This document shows positions 39,983 through 52,756 of a DNA stretch of 64,000 bases, piece after piece. The notes under the pieces are model-generated. The model had not been told where the DNA came from, did no database searches, and saw nothing but the letters and a program-made list of their open reading frames with translations. The position numbers were made by a program, and so were the translations under genes. Location of the stretch: contig NW_004086164.1 of assembly GCF_000220395.1 (NCBI RefSeq), forward strand, positions 61,256 to 125,255, given 5' to 3'. Each line of letters begins with the position of its first letter. Position 1 is the first letter of the stretch. Source of the stretch: Ichthyophthirius multifiliis (lineage: Eukaryota > Ciliophora > Oligohymenophorea > Hymenostomatida).

Positions 39983-40750
39983 ATGCACCTATTAAAATTA
40001 TAAATAATATTATTATTAATAACCATAATAAAATCCCATAAATCAAAACATGAATAAGAAGAGGAAATAAATAAAAAATAAATAACATATGGCTCAGTAA
40101 TTCGTATCAGAAACGAAGCAAATAGATATCATTTACGAACATCCGAAATATATTTAAATGAATAATCTATAGGTAATATAGTTACTTCAGTATTACCTGA
40201 TACAGATATAAACTCTTTATTTACAATAAAAGAAGGATTGGGCTTTTAAAGGAAATCATTTACAACTCCAGTAAAATGTGGTGATGTGATTAGATTAGAA
40301 CATGTAGTTACATAAAAAAATATTCATTCTACCTAAAATAAATGCCATATGAATCATCATTAGGAGGTTATTTCTTTCGGAACAAACGGACATGGTGATT
40401 ATTTTGATAATTTTATGATATAATGTGCAAATAATATTAAGGAAGGAAGTCCATTGGAAGGAAAATATTAATTTTATTTACAGAATTATTAGACTAAACA
40501 TTTCTTAGCATGTAATTAAAGATATATGTTTAATAGTAGGCTTTTAGCTGGATAAATTGAAGTCTATGGGATGTAATATAAAGATAATGATGCGGTTTGG
40601 AAAATTGTAGGAGGATATTTTTTCGAAAAAAATGAAATGGCTTTAGAAGAAAATGATGAAAATGATTAAAATTATGTTAAAAAATATGGAAAGATATTCG
40701 ATTAAGAAGGATATGAAATTGTTTCTTATAGAAAAAAAGAAAATATATGA
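39983..40750 (+). CDS. SDF2: SDF2-like secreted MIR-domain protein, 255 aa
   Basis: Single exon of 256 codons. It begins with a signal peptide (MHLLKLQIILLLITIIKS). The mature part has the three-repeat MIR beta-trefoil: ITYGSVIRIRNEANRYHLRT, FTTPVKCGDVIRLEHVVTQK and PLEGKYQFYLQNYQTKHFLA mark repeat-like segments. HSTQNKCHMNHHQEVISFGT matches the SDF2 core (H-S-H-x-H-x-SP-x-S-x-x-Q-E-V). It likely works in the ER lumen with O-mannosylation or chaperone machinery (family knowledge). The C-terminal ~45 residues are acidic/Lys-rich and extend past the usual end. No KDEL-type retention signal is seen; the tail ends YRKKENI. Orthology is probable. Confidence 0.9.
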
Positions 40751-40868
40751 TTATAAAATAATTTTTTTTTTATATATATTTATAATAATAATATATAAAA
40801 GATTCAATTTTTTTTTTTATTAATAATTTTTTGTATTTTTAATTTAATTTTATATTATTTAATTTTTA

Positions 40869-40925
<57 letters not shown>

Positions 40926-41130
40926 TTATATTTATACATTATTAAAATATAATAATAACAACTAATTCATTTTTTTTTTTTTATTATTAATATAATTATT
41001 TAAAATTAATAATTAAATTTAAATTTATTAATCTTGTTTTTTTTTATATAAACAAAATATATTTAAATTTTTGTTTAAATACATTATTATTTTATTGTTA
41101 TTTATAATTTAATACTTATATATATTTTAA
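40751..41130. other. AT-rich intergenic stretch with long TA tract
   Basis: Contains alternating TA over about 40874-40922. No gene was seen. Confidence 0.65.
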
Positions 41131-43348
41131 ATGTTTAATGATAGTGAAGGATTTGAAATGGTTCCTAGTGAATAGTTTTCTGAAATAGAATACGAAAATT
41201 TAAAAGTTTCTTCTGAACATGATAAAAATGAATAATCAAATTTAAGTTTTAGGAAATGTTCAAGTAGTTAAAAAGTAAAAAAATCTTTATTTTTCTTTTA
41301 ATTTTTTTGAACAACAAAGTAAGCCCACTTGAAATCTAATTATCACCTTAATTCGGAATCGACTAAAATTAAAAAATATCAAATATTTTGCAAAATTCAA
41401 TTAAAAATAACTAAAATTCTCTATAAAATAATAAAATTTAAACTAAAAATAATGAGAATTTACCAAAATATAATGAAAATTAAATACAAGTTAATGAAAA
41501 TTCTATAAAAAATAATGAAAAATCGATAAAAAATAATGTAAATGATTAAAAACTAAAAAAGGAAAATATAGAGAATTTATAATATGAGAATTTATATATA
41601 TAATATATTTAAAAATGCTAAAAATTAACAGAAACAGAAGTATAATAATTAATTGAAATTTTTTTTTTTTTTTTTTATAAAAATAACATAAATATATAAA
41701 GAATATATTATAACAAGAAATAATAAATAGTGAAGAATAAAGAAGTTATATAAAAGTTCTAAAAAATGAAATAGAAAAAAAGTATTAAAAAGTGGATGAA
41801 AATACATTAAATTATATATCTAAAAACGAAATTTAACAATATAATAATAAATACTAAGAAAAATTAATTTAATAAAAAGAAAATCAAATAAATTTATTAA
41901 AATAGGCAAATTAAGGGTTGGTAAACGATTTAAATATGGCTTTAGAAAAATTAGATTAGTTTAATTTTGAAAAGGAAAATCTTTAAAAGGAAAATTTCAA
42001 AAAAATAATTAAATTCTTCATTTAAAAAAATCAATTAATAAATAAATTTTAGATAAAAAATATCAAAAAGAAGAATTTTTTTTTTAAAATAATAACAAAA
42101 ATCATCATTTTAAATAAATAGATAATTAGTTTTAATAAAAAATTGAATTTCTTACAAATAATTTCTTAAATTAAAAAAATTAATATCTATAGGAAATATA
42201 AAATCTAGAAAACATAATAAAATAACTTTAAAACTCTGAAAAAGAACATTAAAACGAAAAAAATATACTATAAAACGAAAAAAATACACTATAAAACGAA
42301 AAAAATACGCTTTAAAATCAAAAAAACTAATTATTATAAGAAAAAAACTAATTATTTATAGAAAAAAACTAATTAGTATAAGAAAAAAGTTAATTATTAT
42401 AAGAAAAAAGCAAATTAATATAAGAAAATAATTAATTTTTAGAATAAATAAATGATTTATAAAAATAAAATGAACTAATTATTGAGGAAAAAAACCTACT
42501 TTTGGATGAAAAAAACTAACTTTTAGAATATAAGAATTAACTTTTTAATGAAAATAATGTACTTTTAAATGAAAAAAATGAAATATTGCTTAATTTTTAA
42601 AATGAAAATAATAATATTTTAGGTTATTTTATAAAAAAATTAATATCTATTTGTTAAATATAAAAAAATTAATATTTAAAAGAATAAAACTAAGATTTAA
42701 AATAATAAAATGAATATTTAAAAGAAATTCAAGAAAATTTAAAATAAAAAATTGAAGAAAATGAATAAAAAGAAAAGGATTTTTTCGAAAAAAAATCAAT
42801 TGAAATTCAATAAAAAAACGACGAAATTTAAAAAGAAAAAAAACTCGAAATTTAAAATTTGAAAAAAGACTTAAATTTACAAAAAGAAAAAACTAAAAAA
42901 AAAAAGAAAAAATCAATCAAATATAAGAATTTTCACAAAACTAAATCAAAATTCTAAACGAAAAATTTTAAATACAAATTCAAGAAATTTTATAAAAAAA
43001 TGAAAATGAAAATAATGAAAAACAATAGTGTTTCTAAAAACAAATAAATTAATTATAAATTCATTTTTAAAATTAAATTTAATAATTATAAAATTCAAAT
43101 AATTTATTAAATAAAGAAATTTTACATTTGAAATAGATAAATGAACACTAAGAAACTATATTATAAAAAGAAAAATATGAAAAAACTTAAATTGATAAAT
43201 AAATTAAAATACAAGAATTCTAAATATCTTAATTTTAAAATATATTATCTAAATACGAATAAGATTCAGCATAATACCATACTTTAAAAATAATTTATTA
43301 GGCCAATGTTGATTTTTATGAAAAAGAAATTTCGAAATTCTTAAATAC

Positions 43349-43394
<46 letters not shown>

Positions 43395-43650
43395 CAATAA
43401 TAATAAAAACAAAAAATAGATTTCTTAAAAATGTATTATAAATTCTTAAAAAAATAAAAAAGATTTTAAATGTAAATATAACATTAAATGAAAATCATGA
43501 ACCAGAACATTTAATTAATTAAATAGATAGTTTAATAGGACATGCATTTGATTTAAATATATAAAAAAATTCTACATTAAAAAGAGAAAAATTAGATATA
43601 ATTAAAGACACTAAAGTATATTATATGATAATAAATATATAAGATTATAA

Positions 43651-43687
<37 letters not shown>

Positions 43688-44058
43688 GTATATATGTTAA
43701 TATATTTGAATATTTATAGATTTTCAGTAATTCTAATTTTAGTCTTGAAAATAATGATATATATGAATAAGTTGAAAGTATTAATTTATAATTAAATTTT
43801 TTGAATAAGGAATTAATATAATTATAAGAAAAATTAATGAATACTTCTTAAAATAATTAAAAGATTTCTTTATAATGCAAAATAAATAATATTTAAAATG
43901 AAATTTAGGATATGAATATAAAAAAATAAGAACTTGAATTAAATTTTAATATAGAAAGCTCTAATACATATATAAAATAAACAATATTGGATTAGGAAAA
44001 TCAAAGAAACATTATTAATATTTAAAAATTTTAAAATAAAATAACTTTTAAAAATTGA
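41131..44058 (+). CDS. Long heptad-repeat coiled-coil protein, spliced
   Basis: ATG 41131 (MFNDSEGFEMVPSEQF), TGA 44056-44058, with several introns (the first about 41265-41322). A central block (about 42240-42600) has near-perfect 7-residue repeats built on QNEKNTL and LQEKNQL, giving a very regular coiled coil. Other parts are Lys/Glu/Gln/Asn-rich helices, with a poly-Asn/Gln run encoded at 43350-43400. The final exon starts near 43720 and ends with NIINIQKFQNKITFKN. Near 43470-43620 a more specific segment is visible, LNENHEPEHLINQIDSLIGH, which may be a short folded region. No motor or enzymatic domain was found. It is a likely cytoskeletal or tethering protein (inference). Exon joins in the 3' half are approximate. 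Confidence 0.65.
42240..42600 (+). repeat. 21-nt tandem repeats encoding perfect heptads
   Basis: Consecutive 21-nt units (about eight well-matched, then diverging) encode QNEKNTL-like heptads inside the coiled-coil gene. Units differ mainly at one or two positions. Confidence 0.85.
43350..43393. repeat. (AAT)n microsatellite within coiled-coil gene
   Basis: About 14 AAT units, in frame as poly-Asn followed by CAA/TAA Gln codons. Confidence 0.85.
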
Positions 44059-44157
44059 AATTTATACTTTTTTTATAAATCATTTTTGTTTTTTTATAAA
44101 AATTAATTTAAATATAAATAAAACTAAATAATTTTAATTTATATTTAAAATAAAAAC

Positions 44158-44391
44158 ATGGGTTGTTGTGAAAGTAATCAAAAGACAAACGATATTAAAA
44201 TATCTAATTCAAAAGAAAAAATTAAAAAACCATAATATTAAAAAGAAGAAGAATAGTAAGATATAAGTCACTTAAATAATATCGAAAATCAAGAAAAAAT
44301 TATAAAAATATAAGCTGCAATAAGAGGAAATTAAGTGAGGAAAGAATAAAAATTAAATAAAAAGCAAAATTAAAGTACCAAAAGATTATGA
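44158..44391 (+). CDS. Small IQ-motif protein with MGCC lipid anchor, 77 aa
   Basis: Single exon of 78 codons from ATG 44158 to TGA 44389-44391. MGCCES at the N terminus is a classic dual-acylation signal: Gly2 myristoylation plus Cys3/Cys4 palmitoylation. A Lys/Glu/Gln-rich helix follows. Near the C terminus, IIKIQAAIRGNQVRKEQK fits an IQ motif (IQxxxRGxxxR), a calmodulin-binding site. It therefore looks like a membrane-anchored calmodulin adaptor (inference from two recognisable signals). There is no other domain. The start is fixed by the motif itself and by A-rich sequence before the ATG. Confidence 0.8.
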
Positions 44392-45080
44392 GTAAAAATA
44401 AAAAATAAAAAAAAAAATAATAATAAAAAAATAGTAATAAATAATAAAAAAAAAGATACAATTATTTAAAATAAAAAAAAAAAGTTTTTTATGAAAAATA
44501 AAAAAATATATATATATATATATTATTAAATAAATATTTTCTCTTTTTTTTTTATTATATTTATTTTTCGATTGTGTTTTTTAAAATAAAAAATTACAGA
44601 AAAAAAATAATATTTTAAAAAATGATTTTATATTAGTAATAAATTATACATCTTAAATAAAATAATTTTTTATCTTTATTAAAAAAAACTAATAATATTA
44701 TAAAATAATTTCTAAAATTTATACAAATTATATATTTAAATTTTAATATATTGTTGAAATTTTTTTAATAATATATAAAATATATTATATCGAAATACTT
44801 TAAAATATTATTTTTATATATGGATTTATATAAATTTAATATTAAAAATAAATATTATCATAAATTAAATTCACATATATAAATATTCTTTTTATTTATT
44901 TACATTAAATAAATAATAAAATATATATTTTTTTATATTTTCTTTATTTAAATATACTAATATTAAATCCAAAATTAATAATAAAATATGTATTAATTTA
45001 CATATAATAATTTTATATAAGATACAATAAAATTTATATAAAACAAAAATTATTATTTTTTTTTAATAAAAAAAAAAAAC
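44392..45080. other. AT-rich intergenic stretch
   Basis: About 690 bp, nearly pure A/T. No gene was seen. Confidence 0.65.
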
Positions 45081-45564
45081 ATGGATTAACATTAAGATTA
45101 AAAAGAAGAAACTTTAGCCACTCCCGGTGTCCTTGATAAATATCAAGCTGCAGGAAAAGTAGCAAATCGTAAAAAATAATAAAAAAAAAAAAAACTATAT
45201 TTTCAATAAAAAATAGATGTATTATAACAATTACTTGAAAAAATAATGCCAGGAGCCAAAATAGTTGAAATATGTGATTTTGGAGATAAACTTATAGATT
45301 CTGAAGTAACAATTTTTTTTTTTTTATTTATTTATATATGTATTTGTTTTGTCAAAAAATACATAAAGCTGGCTAAATAATTCACTAAAAAAAAACTCTA
45401 AAAAGGGCCTGCATTCCCTACTTGTATTTCCGTAAACGAAATATGTGGACATTATTCCCCTTTAATTTCAGATTCCGAAGACAAAGAAAAAGATTAATCT
45501 TTACTAAAAGAAGGTGATGTAGTTAAGATGTAAATATATATAAAAATATATAAATAAAAATATT

Positions 45565-45630
<66 letters not shown>

Positions 45631-46411
45631 ATCTTTAAGTGATTTAGGTGCCCAAATAGACGGATTCATCGCTTTAGCAGCCCATACAGTCGTATGTAGA
45701 AGCGAAAAAAAATAAAAAGTCCAAGGAAGAAAAGCTGATGTAGTATTAGCTGCATATAATGCTTTATAGGCCTGTTTACGTACATTAAAGCCAGGAAATA
45801 ATAACAATTAAACATCCGAAATAATCCAAAAAGTAGTTGATTAATACAAATGTAATCCTTTAGAAGGTGTATTAAGCCATGAATTGAAAAAATACATGAT
45901 AGACGGTAATAACTGCATTATAAATAAAGACACATATGACCAAAAAGTAGATTTGCATGAATATAACGTAAATGAAGTTTACGCTTTGGACATTATCGTA
46001 TCTACAGGAGATGGTAAACCTAAAGAAACTGAATTTAGAACTACTGTATATAAAAGAGCTTTAGAAAATTCATATAATCTCAAAACTAAACATGGAAGAG
46101 CTTTTTTCCATACTCTAATTGAAAAATATCCTGCTTTATGCTTCTCTATGAGAAATTTTGAAGATGAAATTTCAACTAAATTAGGAGTTGCGGAATGCTT
46201 AAAACATGATTTGTTGAATTCTTATCCTGTTTTAACAGAAAAAAAAGGAGATTTTGTTGCTTAATTTAAATACACTGTTGCAATTATGCCAAAATAAATA
46301 TTAACTATTTGTGGATTGGGATTAGATATAGAAAATTATTTGGGGGATAACTAAATAACAGATGAAACTATAAAAACATTGTTAGAAACACCAATTACAA
46401 AAAAAAAATGA
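45081..46411 (+). CDS. PA2G4: PA2G4/EBP1-like protein, 369 aa
   Basis: Introns 45169-45216, 45306-45368 and 45530-45639 leave exactly 370 codons. Landmarks: VLDKYQAAGKVAN at the N terminus, IMPGAKIVEICDFGDKLI, KGPAFPTCISVNEICGHYSP, LLKEGDVVKIDLGAQIDGFI, NPLEGVLSHELKKYMIDGN and DIIVSTGDGKPKETEFRTTV. This is the order of the methionine-aminopeptidase-fold protein PA2G4. The family has the pita-bread fold but not the full metal site, so it binds RNA/ribosomes rather than cutting peptides (family knowledge). The C terminus ends ITKKK, consistent with a basic tail. The third intron contains a long TA tract (about 45569-45616). Intact. Confidence 0.94.
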
Positions 46412-46568
46412 AAATTATTTTTATTTTCTTATATATATAAAATTATTATTATATTTTATTAAAATATATATATAAATATATATTTTATTTAAAAATTAAC
46501 ATTTAAAAATAAATTATATATATTAAATTAAATTCTTATTTCTATATATTTAATATTTTAAATTATAC

Positions 46569-46600
<32 letters not shown>

Positions 46601-46710
46601 ATATATATAATTAAATTAATTTAAAAAATTATTTATATTATGTTAAAAATATTATTTAAAAAAATTAAATATTAATTATATAATAAATAGTTTAATAATA
46701 ATAATAATAA

Positions 46711-46752
<42 letters not shown>

Positions 46753-46971
46753 TTATAATATAATAATAAATATAATAATAATTATATATATAATAATATA
46801 TATAAAAATATTTTTAAATAAATATTTATATAATAAAAAATTATTATTTTTAAAATTTAATTTTTTATATTTTTATTATTTTTTCAAATTTAAAATTTTT
46901 TTTTAAAGTAAGTTAAAAAATAAAAAAACATTAAAAAAATTAAAAAACACGATATATATATATATATATAT
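46412..46971. other. AT-rich intergenic stretch with AAT microsatellite
   Basis: Contains an AAT/AAAAAT repeat block at about 46694-46750 and TA tracts. No gene was seen. Confidence 0.65.
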
Positions 46972-47803
46972 ATGAAATAAATCGAGGAATCTCAATCAGA
47001 AAAAATACAAATAATAATCCGAATTAAAAAAATAGCAAAAGACGACCCAAATTAAAACAAAACTATCTCAATTCGTTCAAACTAAAACTAAATTTTCGTA
47101 AAGAAATTTTCCTAAACTGAAAAAGCCTATACATATGATTATGTATTAAGCCAAGAAAGTACTTAAGAAGAATTATTTACAAAAATCGGAAATCCCACTA
47201 TTATATCATTTTTAAAAGGCTTTAATGTAAATATTTTTGCATATGGATAAACTGGGGCAGGTAAAACATACACCATGACAGGAAAAAAAGGTGAAGAAGG
47301 CATTCAACCACGAATAATAGAAAGCTTATTTTAATAACTAGAATAGAGAAAAAATACTAATTAAATTAAATATTATAATATTGAAATTAGCTACTTTGAA
47401 ATATATAACGAGAAAATTAATGATCTCATAGAATTAAAAAAAGACCTTTAAATAAGGGAAAATCATGGACATCCTTTTATTGAAAATTTAACAATAAGAA
47501 AAGTACAAAATGCACAAGAAGCATTACATTTATTTTAAATTTCAACTGAAAATAGAACAAAAGCTTTTACTAAATCTAATAATGAATCATCTAGGTATTT
47601 TTATTTTTTTTAATTTGACATTATATATATATATATATTTATAGATCACATTCTATTTTTACTATAAAACTTGAATATATGGATTCTAATTATAATAGAA
47701 TTAAATCTTAATTAAATTTTGTTGATATGGCAGGAAGTGAGAGATAGAAAAAAACTTAATCTGAAGGTATTAGATTGTAAGAAGCAAGTATGAAATATAA
47801 ATA

Positions 47804-47841
<38 letters not shown>

Positions 47842-49735
47842 ACATATTATTTTTTTTATTTTTATTATATTAATTTTATTATTTAAAAATAAATTTTTAG
47901 ATAATATTAATAAAAGTCTTTTTTAATTTTCTTTAGTTATTAAAGGTTTAGCTTAATAGAAATAAGTTGGATATAGAGATAGTAATCTTACTTATATATT
48001 AAAAGATTGTTTAGAATAAAAAAATAAAACTTATGTTATATGCGCTATTAACCCTTTATTTTTACATTTAGATGAAAGCGAGAACACATTACATTTTGCT
48101 TAGAATGCTAAAAAAATAAAAATAAATCCTTAAATTAATAAGATAAATTTATCTGAAAAAGAACTTTCTTTAAAAAAAATTAAAGAATTAGAAAATTAAA
48201 TTGAAAATTATAAAATTTAAATTGAATTTTAAAAAATATAAATTTCATAATTTTAAAATACAATAAAAGATTTTGATTTTAAATAAGGGTATTTATATAT
48301 AAAATACTTAATTTTTTTATTCATTTAAAAAAAAAATATATATATTAATTAATTATAAGGGAATATGTAAAGGATTAATAAGAAAATTAAAGAGTAAAAA
48401 TCAAATTTTATATAAACAATATTTTTTATTTAAAAAAAAAAAAAAAAGATAATTAATTAATTACTTAATGAACTATCTTAAAAAAATAATGAAATAGAAT
48501 AAATAAATGAAGAAAATAATAAATATAAAAACTAATTGTTATATAATTAAAAACAAACGGAATAAAAAATAAATGATAATAATTTTGATACACCAAATCC
48601 TGACTTTTAATTCTAGTTTAAATAAAATTAAATCGAATTAAATCAAAATCAAATATAAAATCACTAAATATAAACATTAAAGATCTAAAATAATATAAGT
48701 TCTTAAAAAATAAAAGAACTTACACAATAAAACATAAACTTGAATGAAAAAATAAAAAGTTTAAATAACGAACTATAAAATTTTCAAATTTAATAATTTT
48801 AAAATTCTTCAAATGATATTTTTATAAAGGAAGATTAATTTAATGAGTCTTTTTTAATTAAAAGTTAATAAAGTGTTTTAAATGAATTAAATTTAAATAC
48901 ATAAATATTAAATAATTATTAACATATACTAAATTATTAATAAAAACAATTAGAAAGTATAAACTTATTATAAAATTAAAAATAATATAGAAATGATTCT
49001 ATCCTTTTACGATCCTAATAGAGCATAATTAATGAACTGGATTTTTTTAGTAGTAATATATTTAAAAATAAAAAAAGTGATTTTCCACATTCTGCTAGAG
49101 AAATTAAAATTATTAAAAGTTCATAATTAAAAACAAAAAATAATAATAATAATAATAAAAGGAAATTAAATTAAATTTAATAATCGGAATATATAGAAGA
49201 AGAAAATAAATAAATAAAATTAGGAAAAAAGAAATAAAATAAAATTTTTATAAAAGAAAATAATTAAAATTCGTTAAATGTTTAATAGATATATAAATAA
49301 GGAAATACTAAAAAAGAAAATTATAATAAAATTAAAAAAATTATTATTAGAAAAATTGTAAAGGATTGTAATATTAAAGAATTATTAGTTTCGAATTAAG
49401 ATATTAAAAAAATTTAAAATAATTTAAAATTCTTCTTTGATAATATTTTAAAAATTTATAAAATATTCAAATATATTATTTTTTAATGGAGTAAAAAATA
49501 AGTCACATTTTAATAATTTGAAATTGAAATTAATAATTATGTCTTAAATTAATCTATTATAGATATCTTTAATTTTCATGTAAATATAAAACTATTTAAT
49601 ATCAATGTATTTTATAAATTATAAATATAAATAAAGATTGATAATTAAATTATTAATTTTGACAAATTAAATGAAGAAGAAAAGATTATTTTTTTAAAAA
49701 TAGCTTATAATTTAAAAAAGGAATATTAAAATTGA
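46972..49735 (+). CDS. Kinesin with N-terminal motor, spliced
   Basis: ATG 46972, TGA 49733-49735. The motor domain spans about the first 350 residues. It shows the P-loop in FAYGQTGAGKTYTM, NESSRSHSIFTIKL (switch I; intron 47595-47644 splits the SSR codon), FVDMAGSERQKKTQSEGIRL (switch II), NNINKSLFQFSLVIKGL and YRDSNLTYILKDCLEQKN. DESENTLHFAQNAKKIKINP completes the core. Further introns lie at 47788-47900, 48289-48359 and 48394-48447. After the motor there is a long Gln/Asn/Lys-rich coiled-coil tail of about 500 residues. Switch II is DMAGSE rather than the usual DLAGSE, a conservative change. It is a plus-end-directed class by position of the motor (inference); the subfamily cannot be set by eye. 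At least one more intron is needed to keep frame. Confidence 0.9.
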
Positions 49736-50104
49736 ATATATGAAAAAAATAAAAAAAATATTTATTATTATTATATATATATATAATACTATATATAAAT
49801 TTTAATATAATAATTTATTTATTCAACTATTATCTTAATTTTACTTCTATAAAACATTACAAACACAATTTATAATTTTTTTTATACTAAAACTTGTTTT
49901 TTATAAATTATATATAAATATATTGTTTATTTGTTTATATATAATCCAAAAAAATTTAATCATAAAGTAAATAATATATTTTATAAATAATAATTTAACA
50001 AAATAAATATATATTTAAAATAGGAGACTTTATAATAAATTAAACACACCAATAAAAAACAAACAAAAAAAACACACAAAATTTATTTTTATTAACAAAA
50101 AAAA
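49736..50104. other. AT-rich intergenic stretch
   Basis: About 370 bp with A-rich runs before the Piwi start. No gene was seen. Confidence 0.6.
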
Positions 50105-51035
50105 ATGCACTCAACACTATAATAATACAATTATGGTCTAATTCCTTCAAAAGATACTTCTTAAAAATTCATAACAAATTTTTATAAAGTTCAAATAAAT
50201 AATGAAAACATCTACATGTATAAATTTACCCAAGAATTTCAAGACGAAGAACTTCTAGCAATAATAAAGTAATCTTATCAACAACTTTCTACAATTTTTG
50301 AGAAAAAGTTCATAATCTAAAGACCTATAATAATATCTCCTTTAAACATTTCAAACGATAAACTTCTCCAAACCAAAATTTAATTCGGTTCTAAAGATTA
50401 AAAAGACTACATGTAATTATCTTTAAGAAAAGTCTAATAAACACAACTAGAAAACGAAAAATAAATAAAAAATATATTCGGACTTTTAACAAAAACAATG
50501 CTTCAAGACCTCCGTTTAGAAAAGCTTGGAAAAAAATACTTTGAAAAAACTCCTTGTATAGACCTAAAAGACTTCAAAATGTAAATTCTAGCCGGATATT
50601 TGACTTCTTTAGAAAGTTATTAATTTAATTCTAAACTTTTAAATATTGATTCATGTTTTAAAGTGACAAGGAAATAAACTCTTATCGAACTTATATAATA
50701 ATAAAATGAACTAACTAACATAACTAATTTTAAAGGAAATATTATAATCACCATGTACAATAATAAATTTCATAGAATAGAATAGATTATGCCAGAAATG
50801 ACTCCATAAGACAATTTCTAAGATTAAAAAGGAAACGTTATAACTTACGAAGATTATTACTTTAAACAATATGGAATATAAAATATTAATCCTAAATAAC
50901 CTTTAATTAAATGTATTAAACTAATAGGAAAAACTAAAAAACCTTTCGAATATTATTTAATACCTTCATTATGTTATGTTACAGGCATATTTTTATTTAT
51001 AAAAAAATATATAAATAGTTATATATATATATAAA

Positions 51036-51099
<64 letters not shown>

Positions 51100-52756
51100 T
51101 AATCTAGGATTAACTAATTAATAAAAAAGTGACTTCCATTTAATGAAAAAACTAGCAGAAACAACAAAACCTAATGCTTAAATTAGATAAAATCAATAAT
51201 TGAAATTCGTTAAATAATTGCGAACTGATTGCGATAGGAGAATGAAAGACTGGAACATAAACATAAACGAGATTCCTGAAAAAATAAATTTTAAATAACT
51301 ATCTCCGGGAAATTTGCTTATGGACTAAACCCCGAATTGCAAGAAAGCATTTAACGTCCTTAATTGTAATTTAGACAGGGATACATAAACTAAAATGTTC
51401 GAATAACCAGCGTTGAAAAAATGGGCAATTTTTTATTATAAGGATGATCAGTAAATTTTTAATAAACTTACTAATATGTTCCAAGAATGTCTCAAATTCT
51501 GTTAATATCCCTGTCAAGCCCCGTTTTCAGTAAAAGTAGACGAAAATACAGCCAATGGATGGATCAATGTATTAAAGTCTTCACCAGATGATGCCTAGAT
51601 GTGTGTTATTTTGTTAAGAGGAAAGAAAAAAAGTGGATAATTTTATGATTAAATTAAACTCTTTTTAACTAACTAAAAACCTATTCCTTCTTAAGTTATT
51701 TTAACTTCTACTGCTTCTAATGATAAAGGAGTATTATATATTTATTAAATTAATGTATACCTTAATAAATTTATGTTAGCTTAGGACTGTAGTGAATAAA
51801 TTATTAGTCTAAATATGTTCTAAAACAGGAGGAATTCCTTGGGTTATGAGTGATATGCCTTTTCAAGATTAGCCAACTATGATTGTTGGGATTGATGTGT
51901 ATCATAATATTTCAGGAAAATAATAGTCTATATTGGGATTTGTGGCTACTACAAATGTTCATTTCACCAAATATTATTCAAGTTCTGTTATGATGTAATA
52001 AGGATAAGAAATAAGCTAATATCTTTAATAAATATATGTTAATGCTTTAAAATAGTTTAATAAGTTTAATGGTATTTATCCTAAAAGAGTTATTGTTTTT
52101 AGAGATGGAATTAGTTAAGGATAATTCAAAGTTATATAAGAAATCGAAATGCCTTAATTAAATTAGGCTATTAAATAAATTTAAGAATGTGGAGATATTA
52201 AGTTTTGTATCATTTCAGTTAATAAAGTAAACTATTTATTTATTTTATATAAAAAAAAAATGTAAGTTAACATCTACAAAATTCTATCAATGTGATGAAA
52301 GAAAGCCAAATAGTTGCTAAAATCCACCTTAAGGGGCCCTTATTGAAAATTTAATTACTAAAGGAGATCATGATTTTTATATTGTTAGTTAAAAAGCATA
52401 TTAAGGTTATATATTTAAAAAAAAAAAAAAAAAAAAAAAAAATTAGTATATATTTATATATAGGAACTTCTTCACCTACTCATTATTATATAGTTTATAA
52501 TGATATAATTCCTTTTGAATTACAAAAACTAGAATTCAGAGAATATATTTAGTTCAAAAGAGAACTTTAACTTCTAGCTTTTAAAAGTACTTTTCTTTAT
52601 TATAATTATTCAGGAGCTATTAAAGAACCTAGTGCTGTTAGATATGCTCATGTTTTGTGTAATTTTGTTGGTCAAAAATACAATCCTAGTGTTCCTAATT
52701 CTTTGATTTAAGCTCATTAGTAATACGATAATTTGCAATCTCTTTATTTTATTTGA
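50105..52756 (+). CDS. Piwi-clade Argonaute, 793 aa
   Basis: Four introns (50985-51107, 51731-51779, 52227-52266, 52406-52463) leave exactly 794 codons. The PAZ region lies in the first half. It is followed by the Piwi signature IPSLCYVTGLTNQQKSDFHL (spanning intron 1), then the middle domain and ICSKTGGIPWVMSDMPF. Catalytic positions are visible: Asp in MIVGIDVYHN, Asp in VIVFRDGISQGQFK and His in SAVRYAHVLCNFVGQKYNPS. The Glu finger is less certain. The slicer site therefore looks intact. In ciliates such proteins carry small RNAs (scnRNA type in Tetrahymena) that guide heterochromatin and DNA elimination (family knowledge). The first intron starts with GC instead of GT. A poly-A run of about 25 lies in intron 4. 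Very confident assignment; the specific role is unknown. Confidence 0.95.
51040..51093. repeat. (TA)n tract in Piwi intron 1
   Basis: Alternating TA fills most of the 123-nt intron. Confidence 0.85.

Noticed and set aside
45523-45807. Minus-strand 94-codon frame
   Set aside because: Antisense to PA2G4 and mostly a translated TA repeat.
45884-46264. Plus-strand 126-codon frame as a gene
   Set aside because: It is the TAA-bounded middle of PA2G4, not an independent gene.
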